A stretch of 23,050 nucleotides of DNA from JAUSIK01 sp964362915. GTDB taxonomy: Archaea > Nanobdellota > Nanobdellia > Pacearchaeales > GW2011-AR1. Of this stretch, positions 20,329 to 23,050 are shown piece by piece; the stretch's first letter is position 1, and every line of letters begins with the position of its first letter. Both the position numbers and the translations under genes were made by a program. The stretch covers positions 1 through 23,050 of the forward strand of contig CAYIGH010000015.1 of NCBI GenBank assembly GCA_964362915.1. The letters run 5' to 3'. The notes under the pieces were generated by a model. It worked only from the letters and a program-made list of their open reading frames with translations. It did not search any database and was not told the origin of the DNA.

Positions 20329-20416
20329 GATGTATTAATAACAAAAAAAGAAATATAGCTATAACTACCCAGCCCCATGATTCGAACCATCTTCTTATGG
20401 TAAGAGCAATATCCAT
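20294..20416 (-). CDS. 40-residue membrane protein, end inside palindrome 2
   Basis: The product is MDIALTIRRWFESWGW, then VVIAIFLFLLLIHQDLLF, then AQTPPL: an amphipathic basic start and one membrane helix (about 17-34). Its ATG overlaps the upstream stop (TAATG), which strongly suggests coupled translation. The last dozen codons run into the palindrome, so the original C-terminus may have been replaced. Function unknown. Confidence 0.5.
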   Translation of the reverse strand: MDIALTIRRWFESWGWVVIAIFLFLLLIHQDLLFAQTPPL

Positions 20417-20523
20417 TATTCTAACCTCAATTTAACTCCAACTAGGATAACTAAAGTTAATAGCATATAAATAACTTCTGCTAAGATAATCTGCTCTAAA
20501 GAAAAGACTTTTATCTCAGTCAT
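20416..20523 (-). CDS. 35-residue membrane protein, first of a coupled pair
   Basis: The product is MTEIKVFSLEQIILAEVIY, then MLLTLVILVGVKLRLE, with one membrane helix (about 11-30). A longer in-frame reading to 20682 would overlap rfcL head-on and is rejected. A GTTTATGC element 20-27 nt upstream could be its TATA box. It is coupled to the next tiny gene by TAATG. Function unknown. Confidence 0.48.
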   Translation of the reverse strand: MTEIKVFSLEQIILAEVIYMLLTLVILVGVKLRLE

Positions 20524-20665
20524 ATAATAACCTTGGCCAAAGCATAAACATCCTCTCTTTCCATAGGAATTAAGTTGCCCTTCAAAATAAATAGTTTTAT
20601 TATTACTTATCACCAACAAAAAATAGCACAATAAACTATAAATATCTAAAGAATTTTTTAAAAAA

Positions 20666-21829
20666 ATGACAAAAACATTCATAGAAAAATATCGCCCAAA
20701 AAAATATTCTGAGATTATAGAACAAGATAAAGCAGTGCAGGAAATAAAATTCTTTTTGCAAAATTTTCCGAGAAAGAAAGCGCTTATATTGCATGGCCCT
20801 GCAGGAACAGGTAAAACTTCTCTTGTTCACGCAGCATCAAATGAGAATAACCTAGAAATATTGGAATTAAACGCATCTGATTTAAGAAATAGGCAAAAGC
20901 TGGAGGAAATCCTTAAACCAGCCACAGAGCAGTCGAGTCTTTTCAAAAAGAGCAAAATACTTCTTATGGATGAAGTTGATGGTGTAACAGGCACAGATAG
21001 GGGAGGAATTCCTGAATTGGTTAAAATAATTCAAACAACAAAATTCCCTATAATAATGACATGCAATGATGTCTGGCAATCAAAGTTGTCGCCAATAAGG
21101 GCAAAATCAAAAATCATTGAATTAAAACCGCTTAATATTAATACTATAACTAAAATATTAGCAAAAATCTCAGAAAAAGAAAAACTGGACAAAACACCCC
21201 AATTCTTAAAATTAATAGCAATTAAATCACAAGGAGACTTGCGTGCAGCCCTAAATGATCTTCAATCATATTCATCTTCTTCAAATCTGTCAGTTGATAT
21301 AGAAGAGAAAAGAAACATAGAAGAAAATATATTTAATATTTTAAGAAAGTTGTTCAAAGAAAGAGGCCCTTTCTTAAATCTGTTTGATTCTTCCTCTTTA
21401 TCATTAGATGAAATATTTCTCTGGATAGAAGAAAATATCCCAAAAGAGTATAAAAACGAAACATTGGTAAAAGCATATTATGCACTGGGAAATGCAGACA
21501 TCTTCAGAGGGCGAATATACAGAAATCAATATTGGCGATTCTTGCAATATCAAAACATATTTCAAAGCGCAGGCGTTTCATATGCTAAACCAACACCAAT
21601 ATCAGGATTCACAAGCTACGAAAGGCCTAAAAGAGTTCTAAAAATCTGGCTTTATAATCAAAAATCAGAAAAAAAGAAGACAATAGCAAAAAAATACGCT
21701 AGACTGGTTCATTGTTCTACAAAAAGAATAATGCATGATTTTAATCTTCTCAGGCCAATCCTAAAAAATCCAAGAGTGCAAAAACAACTAGATTTAAGCG
21801 ATGAAGAAATTGAATTCTTAAGAAAGTGA
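20666..21829 (+). CDS. rfcL: Replication factor C large subunit
   Basis: 387-residue large subunit of the clamp loader. Features are FIEKYRPKKYSEIIEQ, Walker A GPAGTGKT (44-51), LNASDLRNR, Walker B LLMDEVDGV (DEVD 102-105) and the RFC-L specific GTDRGGIPELVKIIQTTKFPIIMTCND. It lacks the arginine finger, as expected for RFC-L. It is shorter than typical archaeal RFC-L (about 450-500) and ends at the LDLSDEEIEFLRK element, without the Lys-rich tail and terminal PIP box that bind PCNA. CTATAAATA lies about 25 nt upstream. The partner gene rfcS is 530 nt upstream. Confidence 0.96.
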   Translation: MTKTFIEKYRPKKYSEIIEQDKAVQEIKFFLQNFPRKKALILHGPAGTGKTSLVHAASNENNLEILELNASDLRNRQKLEEILKPATEQSSLFKKSKILLMDEVDGVTGTDRGGIPELVKIIQTTKFPIIMTCNDVWQSKLSPIRAKSKIIELKPLNINTITKILAKISEKEKLDKTPQFLKLIAIKSQGDLRAALNDLQSYSSSSNLSVDIEEKRNIEENIFNILRKLFKERGPFLNLFDSSSLSLDEIFLWIEENIPKEYKNETLVKAYYALGNADIFRGRIYRNQYWRFLQYQNIFQSAGVSYAKPTPISGFTSYERPKRVLKIWLYNQKSEKKKTIAKKYARLVHCSTKRIMHDFNLLRPILKNPRVQKQLDLSDEEIEFLRK

Positions 21830-21951
21830 TGAAAAAAAAGCTAACCCTAATGGCAGGGATATTAGCAGTTGGAACTATAAGGATAACAACAAGCGCTATA
21901 AAAAGCAGATATAAAAATTATTTAAACATCCTGATGTTTTTTTCAAGATAG
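21829..21951 (+). CDS. Small ORF overlapping the rfcL stop
   Basis: 40 codons starting within the rfcL stop (TGATG). It encodes a basic N-terminus and a short hydrophobic stretch (MKKKLTLMAGILAVGTIRIT), then a basic tail ending YLNILMFFSR. The overlap suggests coupling, but no homology is recognised and the hydrophobic part is marginal. Confidence 0.33.
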   Translation: MKKKLTLMAGILAVGTIRITTSAIKSRYKNYLNILMFFSR

Positions 21952-21954
21952 CCT

Positions 21955-22020
21955 ATGATATTTCGCATCAAAAACCTAAAAGAGAAAGCGAAAGAAATAA
22001 AGAAGAATCCAATACATTAA
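21955..22020 (+). CDS. Possible 21-residue basic peptide
   Basis: ATG at 21955 gives MIFRIKNLKEKAKEIKKNPI plus H, an amphipathic Lys-rich helix. It lies 3 nt after the preceding small ORF. Too short to be sure; composition and tandem position are the only support. Confidence 0.2.
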   Translation: MIFRIKNLKEKAKEIKKNPIH

Positions 22021-22046
22021 ATGAATATGGGTAAGTAAGAGAGAAA

Positions 22047-22211
22047 ATGGCAGAAATATCAGAAGAGATGAATTATATTGCAGACTCTCCTGCATGGGCT
22101 ATATTAAAACAATACGGAGACACAAGACATAAAGTTATAGAAAATAAGGCCTCGCTTTTAAGAGAATATAACTCAAAATTAAAAGAAATTCTTGATAAAG
22201 AGCCCAAATAA
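22047..22211 (+). CDS. 54-residue hypothetical protein
   Basis: The product begins MAEISEEMNYIADSPAWAIL, continues KQYGDTRHKVIENKASLLRE and ends YNSKLKEILDKEPK. It is charged and helical, with no signal or membrane segment. Codon use and amino acid balance look like a true protein. It follows the rfcL group by a short gap and may be co-transcribed with it. No family recognised. Confidence 0.55.
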   Translation: MAEISEEMNYIADSPAWAILKQYGDTRHKVIENKASLLREYNSKLKEILDKEPK

Positions 22212-22223
22212 TTTCGGGACTAC

Positions 22224-22333
22224 ATATTTAAAAAACAGTAATTGCTTAGCTTTCTAAAGCTCCGACGATAAAAAAGAACTTATTTTTTGCTAATTTCCCC
22301 CTTTATAGAAGATAACTACTTTACAAAGCTAAG
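22224..22333 (+). ncRNA. Candidate small structured RNA
   Basis: CTTAGCTTT (22245-22253) pairs exactly with AAAGCTAAG (22325-22333), closing an 89-nt segment that contains a further A-rich/T-rich stem (AAAAAAG near 22270 with CTTATTTTTT). A TATA-like ATATTTAAAA (22224-22233) would place the transcription start near 22250-22254, at the foot of the stem. No long ORF lies inside. The class is unknown; box C/D motifs were not seen. Confidence 0.35.
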
Positions 22334-22383
22334 TAGATGCAAAAAACAGAAAACTATTTAAATAGAAAAAATTTCTATTAAAT

Positions 22384-22875
22384 ATGAAAAGAGGACAGAC
22401 ATACTATCAATCTAAACCAAAGGCCTTAAACACAAAGCTTATCATTATAACAATTCTTGTTGTTGTGGTCTTGGTTGCTATATATCTCAGTCTAACTCAG
22501 GAAAGTGTTCAATTAGCCCCTGGTACAGCTACAACACTGGGGCTGGAAAATGCGAAGTCAATACTTAAAGCCATAGATGTAGAAAAAGACAAGAAACTTG
22601 AGGATTTTCTATGTGGAAAAACCAAATCATACACAGATCCTAAAGGCAATACTTATGGTCCAAAGGAAAGAGATGAATTCTGGAAAGCATTAGCAGCCAA
22701 TAGTAAAGAACTCCGTATATTACAAAAGGAAATAGGTTGTAGACACAGAATAGGAACATATAAATCTCCTAAACAAGCATCTTCCCCAACAACAACCACT
22801 CAAACAAAAACAACCCAAACTCAGCCACAGCCAAGAGCTGCTGCATCAGCCAGCGCTTCAGGAACGCCTAGGTAA
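22384..22875 (+). CDS. Membrane-anchored protein with Thr/Gln/Ala-rich tail
   Basis: 163 residues, unrecognised. A basic N-terminus (MKRGQTYYQSKPKALNTK) and one membrane helix (about 19-37) put the rest outside. A compact domain (about 50-125) carries two Cys (C77 in EDFLCGKTKSY, C119 in KEIGCRHRIG) that could form a disulfide. The last 35 residues are low-complexity (PTTTTQTKTTQTQPQPR, AAASASASG), like a surface-exposed stalk that might be glycosylated. A TATA box CTATTTAAATAG lies about 21-32 nt before the ATG, implying a leaderless start. Confidence 0.72.
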   Translation: MKRGQTYYQSKPKALNTKLIIITILVVVVLVAIYLSLTQESVQLAPGTATTLGLENAKSILKAIDVEKDKKLEDFLCGKTKSYTDPKGNTYGPKERDEFWKALAANSKELRILQKEIGCRHRIGTYKSPKQASSPTTTTQTKTTQTQPQPRAAASASASGTPR

Positions 22876-22926
22876 AATTTTATTTTAATTTTAGAAAAAA
22901 CCCGTTGGATATTTAATAAGGTCTAA

Positions 22927-22958
22927 TGAAATTACTTCGATATTCAAACAATATTTCG
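22927..22958. other. AT-rich inverted repeat after the last gene
   Basis: TTCGATATT and AATATTTCGAA pair with a 2-nt bulge around CAAAC. It follows the stop of the membrane-anchored protein by about 65 nt and may mark the transcript end. The rest of 22876-23050 has no gene beyond the possible partial start at the window edge. Confidence 0.25.
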
Positions 22959-22990
22959 AAAATATTTGGAAAATAGCTAAAAAATGAATG

Positions 22991-23012
22991 ACCCCGCCCT
23001 AAAGGGCGAGGT
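22991..23012. repeat. IS605-like terminal hairpin at the window edge
   Basis: ACCCCGCCCTA/AAGGGCGAGGT folds into a 9-10 bp stem with one mismatch around a CTAAAG core. GC-rich hairpins of the form CCTCGCCCTTTAGGGCGGGG are familiar at ends of archaeal IS605-type elements. The element itself, if any, would lie outside the window. An ATG at 23029 (ATGTCATCACAAATC) could open the next gene but is cut off. Confidence 0.45.
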
Positions 23013-23050
23013 ATCAATTAATAAAAAAATGTCATCACAAATCAATCCAA

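Noticed and set aside
20365..20416. A tRNA T-arm-like GGTTCGAATC on the minus strand near 20380.
   Set aside because: The T stem does not pair beyond three bases and no cloverleaf can be built; the stretch is codons for RRWFESWG in a 40-residue membrane protein with a coupled start.
20416..20682. An 88-codon minus-strand reading frame.
   Set aside because: Its first part overlaps the rfcL start and promoter head-on; only the 35-codon end from the ATG at 20523 has promoter spacing and coupling to the next gene.
1..23050. CRISPR array, rRNA genes, inteins.
   Set aside because: No regularly spaced repeats, no rRNA sequence, and the ATPase, RFC and recombinase genes are uninterrupted by intein motifs.

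Overview
The window reads as chromosome of a small-genome, AT-rich archaeon, most likely a DPANN lineage of the Pacearchaeota/Woesearchaeota kind (inference). The signs are archaeal-only ribosomal proteins (eL18 with uL13 and uS9), both clamp-loader subunits (RFC-S and RFC-L), tRNAs without encoded CCA, a bulge-helix-bulge intron in tRNA-Glu, TATA boxes about 25 nt upstream of start codons (many probably leaderless mRNAs), XerA, and membrane proteins with an 'ITGxxV' motif that I associate with such lineages. Genes are short and tightly packed, with many 1-14 nt overlaps. No gap exceeds 300 bases.

Layout. 1-1184: an intron-containing tRNA-Glu(CUC) with a LAGLIDADG endonuclease ORF inserted at its 5' end; a second, degenerate copy of the tRNA 5' end and its promoter lies on the far side of the ORF. 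1228-4621: EF-Tu domain-2-like protein, tRNA-Gln(CUG), a YdjM-type membrane hydrolase, two paralogous small membrane proteins, tRNA-Thr(GGU), a VTT/DedA-type membrane protein and two overlapping tandem PRC-barrel genes. 4632-8188 (minus): a copper-export operon running from an ArsR-type regulator through three small membrane proteins (two Met-rich) and a stand-alone HMA metallochaperone to the CopA ATPase. 8232-11687: an accessory stretch with a DUF2080-like/nucleotidyltransferase fusion and coiled-coil partner, an IS200-type transposon, a frameshifted small gene beside it, a wHTH-RelE-membrane protein cluster and an orphan wHTH paralog. 11766-12878: a cupredoxin and a Met/Gly-rich membrane protein, probably more copper handling.

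13008-14073: XerA recombinase overlapping a Fis-type HTH gene. 14078-16005 (minus): ribosomal operon eL18-uL13-uS9 headed by an unrecognised 247-residue protein. 16193-18602: diadenylate cyclase DisA, a circularly permuted YlqF-type GTPase and a PIN-domain protein. 18652-22875: a tiny basic protein (eL41-like candidate), RFC-S, two elaborate palindromes, two tiny coupled membrane proteins, RFC-L, several sub-60-residue ORFs, a possible small RNA and a membrane-anchored protein with a Thr/Gln/Ala-rich tail. The window ends in an IS605-like hairpin.

The most unusual pieces are the tRNA-Glu/LAGLIDADG arrangement, the wHTH-RelE-CPxC membrane module with palindromic promoters, the paired hairpin structures related to IS200 ends, and the unknown leader gene of the ribosomal operon.
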